From: Mytilisepta virgata
Lineage: Eukaryota > Mollusca > Bivalvia > Mytilida > Mytilidae
Length of the DNA: 64,000 nucleotides
Assembly: GCA_028015205.1 (NCBI GenBank)
Contig: CM051514.1
Coordinates: 45,276,150-45,340,149 of the forward strand
Reading direction: 5' to 3'
In this document: one piece after another, positions 37,747 to 48,003 of the stretch
Numbering within the stretch: the first letter of the stretch is position 1
How the letters are laid out: the number at the start of each line of letters is the position of its first letter
The notes under the pieces: generated by a model
Told to the model about the DNA's origin: nothing
Seen by the model: only the letters and a program-made list of their open reading frames with translations
Database searches by the model: none
Made by a program: the position numbers and the translations under genes

Positions 37747-37925
37747 GTCAAGAAATACCAAAGGGATATTCGAAGGAGGGAAAAATCTAAAAACTGACAA
37801 ACTCCGGAGAACAACGAAGATAAGCCAAAACAATACATGCACTACCATTAAAAACTAAAAACATATGAAAAACATGGACGCCACCACAACAACGGGGTAG
37901 ACTCGGATGCTCCGGAAGATGCCGC
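37747..37925. repeat. Dispersed repeat, copy 2
   Basis: Close relative of 22979-23150, lying inside an intron of lectin copy B. The minus-strand frame at 37393-37848 starts within it and is probably chance. Confidence 0.75.
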
Positions 37926-38019
37926 CCATGTCATATCCTGTATGAGGAAGGCAAAACATCAATGGAACATGTCATTTTCATTTGGGAAACGGTTTTTTCA
38001 TACCTGCACCATTTTCTTC

Positions 38020-38046
38020 CCCCCCCCCCCCCCCCCCCCCCCCCCC
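38020..38046. repeat. Poly-C tract
   Basis: About 27 consecutive C residues followed by A6. Length is likely to vary and to be unreliable in an assembly. Confidence 0.9.
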
Positions 38047-38499
38047 AAAAAACATATTTCCATAAACATATAATGTCAAATGTAAATAAGAATAGTTATG
38101 ATAAACTGACAAATTTTCTAGTATTAAATTCTTTTGATGACACAAATTTAAAAAAAATCAACCTAATATGCTAGAAGTAAGAGTTCTAACAACGTACCTA
38201 CAATACAGCTTTGGTTGCTTGGAACACCAATCCTTGAAAATAAAATAAAAATACACATAAACTAATTCTTCAAATTGAAATGAAGTGATGTATATTTTCC
38301 AAGACTGTCTGTGGAACTTAATATTAAATTCAATTTATATACCTTTTTTCCAATTCCCAATAACAAATATGGAATGGGATTAATACTTTACTGGTCTAAC
38401 AAATGTAGCAGAAAAAAAAATCTAAAAGCGAAAAAATCATCTGTTTAACTTCGTATGAAAACATCTACATGTGTATTAACCATTGCACCATTGTAATAT

Positions 38500-38700
38500 G
38501 AAAAGTCGAAAACAAATGACAAAAAGACCAAAACAATACAGACACTACACTTAAAAACTAAAATCATATGAACAACATGGACCCCACCAAAGAACCGGTG
38601 GTAGACTCATGTGCCCCGGAAGACTAAGCAGATTCTGCTTCCTGCAGGACACCTCTATGCTGCCCATATCAAATTTGGAATGAGGAAGGGAGAGAATCAA
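38500..38700. repeat. Dispersed repeat, copy 3 (diverged)
   Basis: Shares AAAACAATACAGACACTACA, AACAACATGGACCCCACCA and GTAGACTCATGTGCCCCGGA with copies 1 and 2, and GAATGAGGAAGG with the 37.9-kb copy. Confidence 0.65.
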
Positions 38701-39057
38701 TGGAATAAAAATGAATTTTATGTATGTATTGTGCAAAGGATAGAGGAAACCATGGCCAGTTAAACTCTTACAAAGTACAAATTCTATAACGCAGAATGGA
38801 ACATTTTCATTTGGGGAACAGTCTTGATTTTCTATATTTGATGAATACACTTGAAACCTCACATGTGTTCAGTGTCTGTACTAAGTTTTTATGTTTGTGT
38901 TTTGTTATTTGTCCGAATTTCTGTCCGTTAAGTGGTTTTGTTTGATTAATTATAGATTAATACATGGCCTTTTTCATATTGTCCTTGTTTTCAGCCCGAG
39001 ACCTTGATATCGGCCCTGACATTAATGGGAAACTCTTGTCGGTGATATAAATGGATG

Positions 39058-39406
39058 GGTTATTGTTTAACGCCTTTTGCCAGTAATTACATACATATCA
39101 TCATCTGAACGAGAACATGTTGATGTGATATGAATATGAACCCTGCTTTCTACTTGACCGACATGCTGAGCCGGATTTTTCAACGTGCTAGCTTACGACG
39201 TAACAGTCCACAGGAAGCCAAATCAGCCAAACCGGACACATTGTACTGGCTCCCGTCTGCCGGTCTTTGCTCTTTACCTAGATGCCATGAGCTTGTCGTA
39301 GAAGCTGCAAATTATAATGTCCTTGATAAGAACCGGCCGAGGATCGGACCCGCGACCTTCCGCACATTAGGCGAGCACGCTACCATGAGACCACCGAGGA
39401 GGTTTT
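39058..39406 (-). mobile_element. tRNA-derived SINE, relative of the 12.8-kb family
   Basis: On the minus strand it begins CCTCGGTGGTCTC and carries ATGGTAGCGTGCTCGCC (A-box) and GGTCCGATCC (B-box). The body parallels 12806-13166 through GCTAGCACGTTGAAAAATC and AACATGTTCTCGTTC. The 7-bp direct repeats ATGGATG at 39051-39057 and 39407-39413 may be the target-site duplication. The 126-codon plus-strand frame here is a shadow. Confidence 0.8.
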
Positions 39407-39413
39407 ATGGATG

Positions 39414-42125
39414 TCAAGAACAGGAATATATCGAATTGAGTTTGATATGTGACACACTGTATGGAGTGTGGGATAGAGTGTCATATATAAGATATGATAA
39501 TAGAATATAACATCTTAGTCAATAACATCGGGTAGCCATCATAGCACATGGCAAGTACTAATTGGTACCAGAAAGGTATGATGTCGAACTTTTAACGATT
39601 TGTACAATATTCCAAAGACGGACCAACCAACCAAGATCAAATATACCTTCGTCATCTTTCAGAATACAATCTTTATAGTATGCACATCTTCAATACGTGT
39701 GCAATCATCCTTCAAGATAAAATTAAAAAAAACATTCTACCTCAGAAACCGAAGGAGGACTTACTCTAAAATACGCATACATATACAAATACACAAAGCA
39801 TGTATAGCCCCTGTGGGACTGACAGAGGTAAATTAATTTACCAGCTATTATTCATTTCGGGGCATAAAGACACCCCCTTAACAAACAATGCACAATAAGA
39901 AGACAAGCAACAGCAACTGAAAATACAGGGTATTGCCTTTATGCATGTAGAATGTGACGTGTTTAAATGTAATCAGTAAACTCCCTCAATAGTAGATCAA
40001 TTGTTAACCGAAAGAGATACACAACACAGATCGGTGTCAATTTGAACAATATTTATTAAAGAATTGCTCTCTTGAAGATCCTAGGGCCAGTCGTTTTGAG
40101 GATTGCAGCATTTTTCTATGTGCTGAAGACCTTAGTCTTAAAAATATGGTTACTTTGATTACACTTTTTGTCACGTTTACATAGGTATTTTGTTGTGTTA
40201 TAGTGACATTATCTTCATGGTAAATACAAACATAAAAAATATGATCATATTATATTGGTATAATTGCACAATTCAAATTTATCAGATCTACATGAAATTA
40301 TTGACATACCCTGGCCTCAGTTGCTGGTCTTCGTCAGATGGGTATGGTCTTCTTTAAAAGGCAGATTAGGTGTGTACGAATATTTAATTTGCAATTTTGT
40401 TTTGTATTTCCATGCTTGCACGAAGACAAATATTGCTTAGAGTACGATATATAAGTTTAAAAAAACTTGAACATGCTTGGGAATTAGAATATGTGGTAAA
40501 ACATTGAGATGTCAACATACGGTTTTGTCTCAAAGTGTTCGAAATGATGTATAAATAATTAAAAACGACGGGTGGTGAAAAAATAAATCTACAAAATAGA
40601 TTATTGTAAATTGATAAAACAAAAGTAACAATAATTTGATAATCAATAGAATTAAAATATTAAACGATGTCAAATAAACTTTATTGTAAGTCGTACTTAA
40701 CACGGGTAATGATCAGATAAATGTAATTCCTTGAAATTGATGTATTTTACACAAATGCATATTACTCAGGCTATCCAACTATCAGTCACTCCAAAAGCAG
40801 CTTGTATGTCTTTGTATAGGCACTGCTACATGATTAAAAAAGAGGGTGTAGTACACACAAATATGATCAACTTTTAAACATTTGTTCATGTACCTTTCCC
40901 AAAACTCGGACCTACTATTTTCAGAATGAGTGTCTTGTCTACTTTACCGTACCTATTGATATATATTATTGTGTGGAATACTTAGTTTATTCCTGATAGT
41001 TTTATTTCCAGTTCGATGTAATATTTGTCTTGTTCTTTTATTGATGTTGTCTTCTGCACTTTGTTGAAGACCACATGGCGACCCCTAAATATAATGCACC
41101 GATATACTTTTCTATGGAATGTTGTCTCATTCATTTGGCGGATATGCCTTATCATTATATTTCCATGATAATACAGAATAAATAAGGACATGGGAAGCGT
41201 CAATTAAACAAGACCTCGCAAGATTTGCATCAATAAAGCAAAGACGACATACATTGCCGCAAGTTTAATATCCAAGAATATAATCCGATGGATTTGGGGT
41301 TTATTTTACCATGTAAAACCAAAGAAACTGGTAGATGAATACTGGTATTATTTTTCAGCAAGTACTGCGGATCCATATGACATAAAAATTAACACAAATA
41401 CATATAAAGTTGAGGGGAAAATATCATTGATAGGTTTATGTTGTTGTACGCATACGTGTATTATCGGCAGAAATATTCGTTTAGGTATGTGATAAAATTC
41501 GTTAAGACCTAACTCGCCGGTTTTGTGTGTGACAGTGGTACTTTGAATTTCAACTTCAAAGGAATGGTTGATTACGATCATTGAGAGATAATACATGATA
41601 TTTTTATATCGGAACATTTGAATTAAATGACTGGGCTAGTTTTTTTTTTCTTCTTTCCTAAGTGGAAACCTGGTAGAAGAAATACGTGAAATTACGAACA
41701 AATGGGCAAATCGGCTCAAAGTTCCCCAATCCAGACATTCGAGTATGTAAATAACTAGGCAAACAAATACATTGTCAACTAGATATTTCAGAATGTAATA
41801 ACTAATTAAAAAAAAATCTTATTAAAATCAATGTCGTCGATACTAGAACGCCATTTTTTTTTATTAACTAACACTAAATAGTAATAGAAACAATTGGTCT
41901 ACTTATAGATTGACTTAAGAGTGGTATTACTGATAGATTTCACACGATCAGTTTATTAGACAATTGTTGATTGAGGATATTTGGTTTTACAATCATTTGG
42001 CATTGTGAAAACAACAATCTACAAGTATTATGAAAATCATTTCTCAGATCAACATAAGTCAAATATAAGAAAATTGAACAAAGATAAATATTGGAAATAT
42101 TGGAAAAGATCAGGTTTAGGTAAAA
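39414..42125. other. Gene-free stretch before the LTR element
   Basis: AT-rich with scattered short frames and no recognisable domain. The last 30-60 bases before 42126 resemble the sequence at 54040-54060 downstream of lectin copy C. This end is therefore the separated 3' flank of lectin copy D. Confidence 0.45.
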
Positions 42126-42129
42126 GTAT
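42126..42129. other. Target-site duplication of the LTR element (left)
   Basis: GTAT, repeated at 50093-50096 immediately outside the other LTR. A 4-bp duplication is within the range of Ty3/gypsy-type integrases. Confidence 0.85.
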
Positions 42130-44217
42130 TGTAGCGGTCAAGGGAGGGTCCACTCGTTTTTCCCAAATACTGCTGTGACAAAAGATTGTTATTTTCAGGT
42201 TACCAGCACTACTATGACACTAATTCACAGTGAATGAATGCAAGATTAGACAACTAATCTTGAATGTTTTTGAGAACAAGGTTATTTATGTTTTTATGTG
42301 TATTTTGTCTCTGAACATTTACATTGATATGTATAAAGGGACATGGGACATGGGGAATAATCCAACACATTTCAATGTTACAATCTCAGTTGAATAGAAT
42401 AAACTTATGAAAAGGACCTGTTCTCTCAATTTAGTCTGTGGAAATATTAAACACACACTCTGTTATGCGTTCGACGGAAGTGATACCAACTGTGGAGGAG
42501 GTGACTCTCCAAGAATATGGTACAAGCACGACCAACGACACTCCAGAGGGAGATCTCTAATTTAAGGCTGATACCGACAGACTATCTGAAGAGAACAGGG
42601 ACTATCTGGCAATCAATTAGTCTCTTGTTGGACAGCAAGAGGGTCTAATGTCTCACGAGATAGCCAAGGAACCGTAGATGTTGTGGGCCTTTGCTGCTGA
42701 TATATGGGAGATAATTATGTTGAAGAAAGAAGACTGTATTGAGCAGATATTCTATTATTCTGATTCAATTAACAATGCATTACTCATAACAATAAATTTT
42801 ATAACATTTACTTTGTTATTCTATTGACAATATATGAAAATAAGCCTCAGTGTTCAACCAGTTTTACTATGGTAAACTTATATACTACAGCATATAATAT
42901 CCCTTATTTTGAACTGTTAATTGTTCAATAATACAAATGAACTTCTGGAGTGCACAGAAGTTAAAATAACTTTTACTCCTACTTTTAACTATCCTTTATT
43001 TATATGAAAATCCTATAACCCTTAACTTATCCCTATACTTGAAAGTTTAGAAATATGAAATTATTGCTCTGCATAACATGATATCAGACAATGTTATATT
43101 GTAGGATTCCTAGCAAAATGTGAGTTTCTCTGATTTATAGGAAAACGCAATGAATCAGGATTCCTATGTCCAAATCTTAACCATGAAATGATTCCTAACC
43201 CTTACATGAAAAAGGGGCATGGGAAAATGGCAAATACTTTATTTCTACAAAATGAAATAACTGATAGGATGAAAACGAATCTGATCAAGTAGAAATTTTG
43301 TGCTATTTGCAATTCAGATCAATGGTAAAATACAGTTTGACTCAAAGTTTAACTCTGACTTAGTTTTAAACATCACTAGAATGATTCAAAGTCAGGAAAA
43401 ATCTAAATTGTCCTGTTAATTTTTGATACAAGTTTAAGAGAACATTAAACTGAATGCCAAAATGCCAAAAGTAAGGAAAGGTCTTTGGAAAATATTCCGA
43501 AATTCGCGAAAAACATGATTACTAACCAAAATGTGTAAGAAACTGAATAAGCTGAAGCTACTCGACTGATAATGAGCCAGAAGACGTGGCAGAAGAAGAA
43601 GAAGAACTGAATCTGTCGGAAAAATCCTTTATATATCCCCTAGAACAGTCGGGGCAACGAGCGTGCGTTCATAGCAACCGTCGGGGATATCGGTTCAGCA
43701 TCCGAAAATGACAGAAAAATAATCCCCGACAAGCACATAAAAATACTATACAGCGTAAACAAGATGTTTACGGAACACTAAAATGTTCATAAAATACATT
43801 GCAATTAGACAATAAATATCATTTGTACTTTAATTCATAAATTAATCGTAATGCTCAAATTCACTCAGATCGTATTCATACTCGCTTTCCGACAAAATTT
43901 ACAAACAAGGTCACGTCAGGTCACATTCCACAAACAAATTTGCATACAATTCTTGCGCATGCTTTCTACCGGAAATCGTACAACATGAAAATGAAAGTTG
44001 TTACACACACGACAAGAGGTAAACTTTCTCACTTATCCATACATACAAATGACTAAACACTGAAAAATCTCAACACAAATGATCGTGAGGGCACAGGTAA
44101 ATAACTGAAAACGTTTACATATGCTGTCATGTCCCAGCGTTAAGTAAAAATCAATGAACAAGTGCCCGATGTGAAAACGGCACATGGTAACCACGTGGAT
44201 CAATGCAAAATATTACA
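42130..44217 (-). repeat. 3' LTR (2,088 bp)
   Basis: Bounded by TGTAGCGG and ATATTACA (TG...CA). Compared with the other LTR I counted about a dozen substitutions and one 1-bp indel, roughly 99.4% identity. A TATA-like box (TATATAAA on the minus strand) is at 43628-43635. Confidence 0.93.
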
Positions 44218-44230
44218 TTTGCCCCCACTT
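44218..44230 (-). promoter_or_regulatory. Polypurine tract
   Basis: On the minus strand AAGTGGGGGCAAA directly precedes the 3' LTR, the usual primer site for plus-strand DNA synthesis. Confidence 0.75.
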
Positions 44231-44966
44231 AAGTTTTCAGTGTCCTCACGAAAACAACAACAATCTGCTCAAAACTTATGAAAGTTTTCTGATAAAACAA
44301 ACATAGATTTAAATAATTTAACCTCAGTAACAATTTTTAACAACTTGGCACATCAATGAGACATCATGTAAATATGTGCCTCAAATAACAAGACATAATT
44401 TACATTAAAAACACATAGTGTTCAAGAAGTAATCAAAAGACTACAGCAATCTTTCTTCTAGATTGCTAAATTAGTGACTACATTTTAAATCGTCACTAAA
44501 TATACAATAAAATCCACCCAAAATATAATCCCAAAATTTGTACGGACACAGTTTTCAAGATATAAGGAACAATACCTATATCTCATTAAATGTTAAAGGG
44601 GAAATATTATACAATTGATCCTAGATAAGCAATAGCACCAATAAAAAGTATAATAAAAATGGCAAAGCAACTGGACAACACAGTTGAAACCATTTAAAAT
44701 TTTTACACTCTACCTTAACAAATGCATAAAAATTACAATAAATGTACTAGTATACACATTAAATGTCCATAATAAAGAAATGTTTAATAATGGTGTCTCT
44801 TTGTAAGTTTCCTTGGGATGATTTATAGATTGATGACTTCACCTTTCTTGTAGGGGACACACTTCTTTCTGGAACAAACTTCCTCTTGATTGGCGATCTT
44901 CTAAATGTCGACCGGGGAGTACACTGTGGTTTGGAGAGGGTGGCCTTCTAAATGTAGGGCAGGAGT

Positions 44967-45563
44967 TTACCGGGGTTGTTTTACTGGTCTGGCTGTTCCA
45001 GTATCAATTGAATGTTCAACAAGGTTAGTCAAACAAAGGTCAGGTTCGTCCTTTGAAAATACATCGGCAAATTGATTCAGGAGGTTGGCTATTATAATCT
45101 TTTCATTCTCAGTGTGACAATTGCTTGCTTTATCATACATTTCTGTCAAATGAGGAGGAACAATACCTCCAATCCCTCCATCCTCTGTGCCTCTCTTTGA
45201 CAAACTTCTGATTATACCAGTATTTGTCTCCCACGTCACAGGTTTTTCAGTATTCAATTTCACTCTTCGTATTGAAGACAGGTTATTTATCTCATTACTA
45301 TCTTCCATTTCAGCCAATAATTGTGGCTTCTGTAAAAGGGGTTCTGCCTCTCCTAAGACAGTATCCTGATATAAAGTGAAGGCTTTATCAAATGGGTTGA
45401 TTAGCCGTACTTTTTTGGTAACCTCATTACTTATATTCACTAGCGTAGGTGCAACAACAACAGGATATTTCATGTTAAAATCTTCATTTGCCTCTAAAAT
45501 AAAATCTGTAGGACTTGTAATGCTATCAGAATCAAATTTATCTACAAATACATCAATAATCAT
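44967..45563 (-). pseudogene. pol fragment between protease and polymerase
   Basis: A 198-codon frame ending in a segment (FADVFSKDEPDLCLTNLVEH through ARPVKQPR) typical of the linker just before Ty3/gypsy reverse transcriptase, then TAA. No polymerase blocks follow in any frame. Its upstream continuation lies in another frame (open to an in-frame TGA near 45563), and the protease frame ends near 45669. At least two frame breaks therefore separate it from the protease. Basic, arginine/serine/proline-rich words about 44870-44960 may be the remains of the pol tail. Confidence 0.6.
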
Positions 45564-45668
45564 CTCACATCTGGGGGAATTTCAAAATTATCAGCAACAC
45601 AGATTCGTCTAACTGTTTGGCCAATTTGAGTACAAGGAATGGTAACATCACCAAGTAGTAGTGTTCCA

Positions 45669-46199
45669 TCAGTCAAATCTGATCTCAGCTGGTCCCCATC
45701 TACTATTCATCAATATATCTAAACCCAACAATACATCATCTTCAATATTGGCTACAACCAATTCTATAGAGAACTCCAATTCTCCTAATTTAACTTCAAA
45801 GATGGATTTTCCTAACTCCTGTAGGGGCTTACCATCAGCACTAGCTAATGTATTGGACTCAAGTAGGACTGGTCTCTTTTCCTTAGGAATCCAGTGGTAT
45901 ACCTTTTCTGATATGACAGTTCTTGAGGCGCCTGTATCAACTGTCAAGGTTACTCCTGTTCCTTGAATAAGACCTTTCAGATATACCCCATCTGTCCGTA
46001 GCACTTGTCTTCCAATAATATTACAGCTAGCAACTTGTACACTGCCTTTGTCAAGGTTTGTACAATGAAAATTATTCTCCTCTTTGGATGTTAAAAGATC
46101 CTCTTTTGATTCATTAACAGAAGCTTCAACTTCGTAAACTGTATGAATAATAGGTGGGTTACTACCACTTGGTACTGTCTTGTCATTCTCCATATCCAA
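45669..46199 (-). CDS. Retrotransposon aspartic protease
   Basis: Contains the catalytic LTVDTGASRTVIS (DTGA near residues 88-91 of the frame) and the distal VLLGLDIL block of retropepsins, which cut Gag and Pol as dimers. The frame is open upstream past its first ATG and overlaps the gag stop, lying in the -1 frame relative to gag. It may therefore be made by frameshifting. It ends at a TGA soon after GPAEIRFD. Confidence 0.8.
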   Translation of the reverse strand: MDMENDKTVPSGSNPPIIHTVYEVEASVNESKEDLLTSKEENNFHCTNLDKGSVQVASCNIIGRQVLRTDGVYLKGLIQGTGVTLTVDTGASRTVISEKVYHWIPKEKRPVLLESNTLASADGKPLQELGKSIFEVKLGELEFSIELVVANIEDDVLLGLDILMNSRWGPAEIRFD

Positions 46200-46255
46200 A
46201 GTTTGACCGTTTTCTTCAACTGGGGTTGGCTCTCGGTCATTAGAAACAACCCTTT

Positions 46256-47908
46256 CTAGTTTAATGCAAATCCGGGTAGAGGGGTGGGAGTTTTGCCACT
46301 TGTACTGGGATTACTGTCCAGTGAAGTGTTCGCAGTATTAAAACAACCCCTATTGGGTTTCTGGTCTCTGTTTTGTCTACTAGGTCCATTGTTTTGAGCT
46401 GCATAGCATTGTCTTGCAAAATGTCCTGGCTGACCACAGCTGAAGCACAACATTGGCTGCCTATTTTGGGTTCCTGTCTGGTTCTGTGACACATTTGGTC
46501 TGGTAAAGGTATTTCCTCTTATCTGATTAAAGTTTCTGTCTATATTTCTAGTTTGGGTCTTAAATTTTTCTAGATATAACTTCTCAAAAATTTCCTCTAT
46601 ATCCTCTTTACATAGAGGTATGCTGTCCTTTTTGGTCTCTTCTTGTTTCTTTCCATTCAACTTTCCATTCCTTGAATTTGTCTCTGTCTTGTTTCCTTTT
46701 ATTTGCCTAACTTGTTTCTTGTCAGTTTTATTCTTGCAGCTATCATTTACTTCAATATAGGAAATAACGTCTTCAACTGCTTCTTCTATTGTACATGGCT
46801 CTTTATTCAGTTCAAGGTGAATTCTGGTATTCTCGTCATATAAACCTGTTAAAAATCTCTGTAACAGGTCCTCTTGTCTGATTCGACTGTCACGGTTAGT
46901 ATATGCTTTATCATATATCTTCTTAAGATCTGCAGCATAGGCTTCTGGGGACTCTTCTGCCTTTTGGTTCCTACGAGTAAATTGGGATCTATAGTTTTTC
47001 TTACTTTCATGGGTACCAAATCTATTAGTCAGCTCTTTCACCAATTTGGGGTAGCTATCTAAATATTTCTGTGGCAGTTGATCAAAAACTAATTCTCCTG
47101 CCAGTCCCTGTAATCTTGGGAGCAGTTCTTCAAGTTTGTTCACTTCATCCCACTTTTGTAGTCTTGATACTGCTTCGAACCGGTTAATCCAGACTTCCCA
47201 TTTTTCTTTTCCAGTAAATGCTGGTATTCTGCTTAAATTGCCACTTGAATGTTTCCTTTGTCTTCTTTGTACTATCTGACTGGTACTAATACTAGCAGAA
47301 TCTTCATCGCTACTCTCACTCTCTGATGAGTTACATGGACTGGTAACACTGAGGTTAGAGGTCAATAATGATCTTTGTCTTCCTGTCAGTCTTTTCTTTT
47401 TAGAAGTCTTTTCCTTTGGCTGCCAGGAAATATTATCTTCTTGAAGGTGTTTTGATGCAGGAGAGGAATAACCTCCTCTAAATGTTGCCTGGATTGCTGT
47501 GACAATCTGGGTGGTCATATCTGTAAAAGCCTGCTTCAAGTATTTATATATCCCTTCATTTTTATCTGCTATAGCTGGCTCTTGTACATCTTGTAAATCT
47601 GAGTCTTCTATTATCTCCCTTAGTCTTGGGTCTTTTCTTATTAATTTCTGTCTGGAAGTAGTCTTCTTTGCTGTTGTAGGTTCTTTATGGGGTCTTCTTA
47701 ATTTTGACCTTGGTCTCAAAATCATTGTAGTATTCTGTTCTTCTTCTGCTTCATCCCCTGTTCTGCTGGCACCTGGTAAACGTTCATCAGAATCGTCTTC
47801 TGTTTCCATTGTCTCGTACATTTCGCTGTCTTCTGTTACTGATACTCTGTCACCTTCTCCATCATTACAACTTTCTCTGTGTGGGCCCTTCTTAACCATT
47901 CTTCTCAA
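46256..47908 (-). CDS. Retrotransposon Gag (550 codons)
   Basis: An intact frame from an ATG at 47906-47908 to TAG. The N-terminal third is charged and low-complexity. From about residue 225 there is a Gag capsid-like region (IPAFTGKEKWEVWINRFEA, LVKELTNRFG, FLTGLYDENTRIHLELN). A CCHC zinc knuckle CFSCGQPGHFARQC lies at about 488-501. Gag packages element RNA into particles. It is open throughout although pol is missing. Confidence 0.85.
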   Translation of the reverse strand: MRRMVKKGPHRESCNDGEGDRVSVTEDSEMYETMETEDDSDERLPGASRTGDEAEEEQNTTMILRPRSKLRRPHKEPTTAKKTTSRQKLIRKDPRLREIIEDSDLQDVQEPAIADKNEGIYKYLKQAFTDMTTQIVTAIQATFRGGYSSPASKHLQEDNISWQPKEKTSKKKRLTGRQRSLLTSNLSVTSPCNSSESESSDEDSASISTSQIVQRRQRKHSSGNLSRIPAFTGKEKWEVWINRFEAVSRLQKWDEVNKLEELLPRLQGLAGELVFDQLPQKYLDSYPKLVKELTNRFGTHESKKNYRSQFTRRNQKAEESPEAYAADLKKIYDKAYTNRDSRIRQEDLLQRFLTGLYDENTRIHLELNKEPCTIEEAVEDVISYIEVNDSCKNKTDKKQVRQIKGNKTETNSRNGKLNGKKQEETKKDSIPLCKEDIEEIFEKLYLEKFKTQTRNIDRNFNQIRGNTFTRPNVSQNQTGTQNRQPMLCFSCGQPGHFARQCYAAQNNGPSRQNRDQKPNRGCFNTANTSLDSNPSTSGKTPTPLPGFALN

Positions 47909-47979
47909 TAGGTTCGAATCACTGGATCCAATCTGTTATCTGGCTGAATAAAAACCAATTCAACCGATGGTCGTCTTGG

Positions 47980-47997
47980 ATCCCGCCGAGGATGCCA
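47980..47997 (-). promoter_or_regulatory. Primer-binding site
   Basis: On the minus strand TGGCATCCTCGGCGGGAT lies six bases inside the 5' LTR. It starts with TGG, complementary to a tRNA CCA end, and would match a tRNA whose T-arm and acceptor end read ATCCCGCCGAGGATGCCA. Which tRNA this is was not determined. Confidence 0.7.
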
Positions 47998-48003
47998 AAT
48001 TTA

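Larger units (their letters stand above)
35692..38232 (-). pseudogene. C-type lectin copy B: three exons, broken
   Basis: Transcription order: exon 38232-38198 (VPSNQSCIV, donor GTACGT), exon 36961-36779 (ECEVDGYKNLSNELCIKV, EKC, RLV-stop-LDTTEKL, donor GTAGGT) and exon 35924-35692 (YYVNRC, WASYEPNGWKDDLCLCLF, FVCERPL). Phases agree at both joins. The last exon carries the mannose-type EPN calcium triplet. Three lesions are visible. One is an in-frame TGA in the middle exon, at the same codon as in copy A. The second is a TAG nine codons before the normal stop. The third is an acceptor changed from TTTCAG to TTTCAA at 35925-35926. The gene is probably dead. A signal-peptide exon further right was not identified. 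Confidence 0.75.

Noticed and set aside
37393..37848. A 151-codon minus-strand frame
   Set aside because: Its start lies in a dispersed repeat, and the rest has no recognised domain or supported splice structure. Possibly an old fragment, but not supportable.
46261..46494. Second frame over the gag zinc knuckle
   Set aside because: A shadow of gag in another frame.
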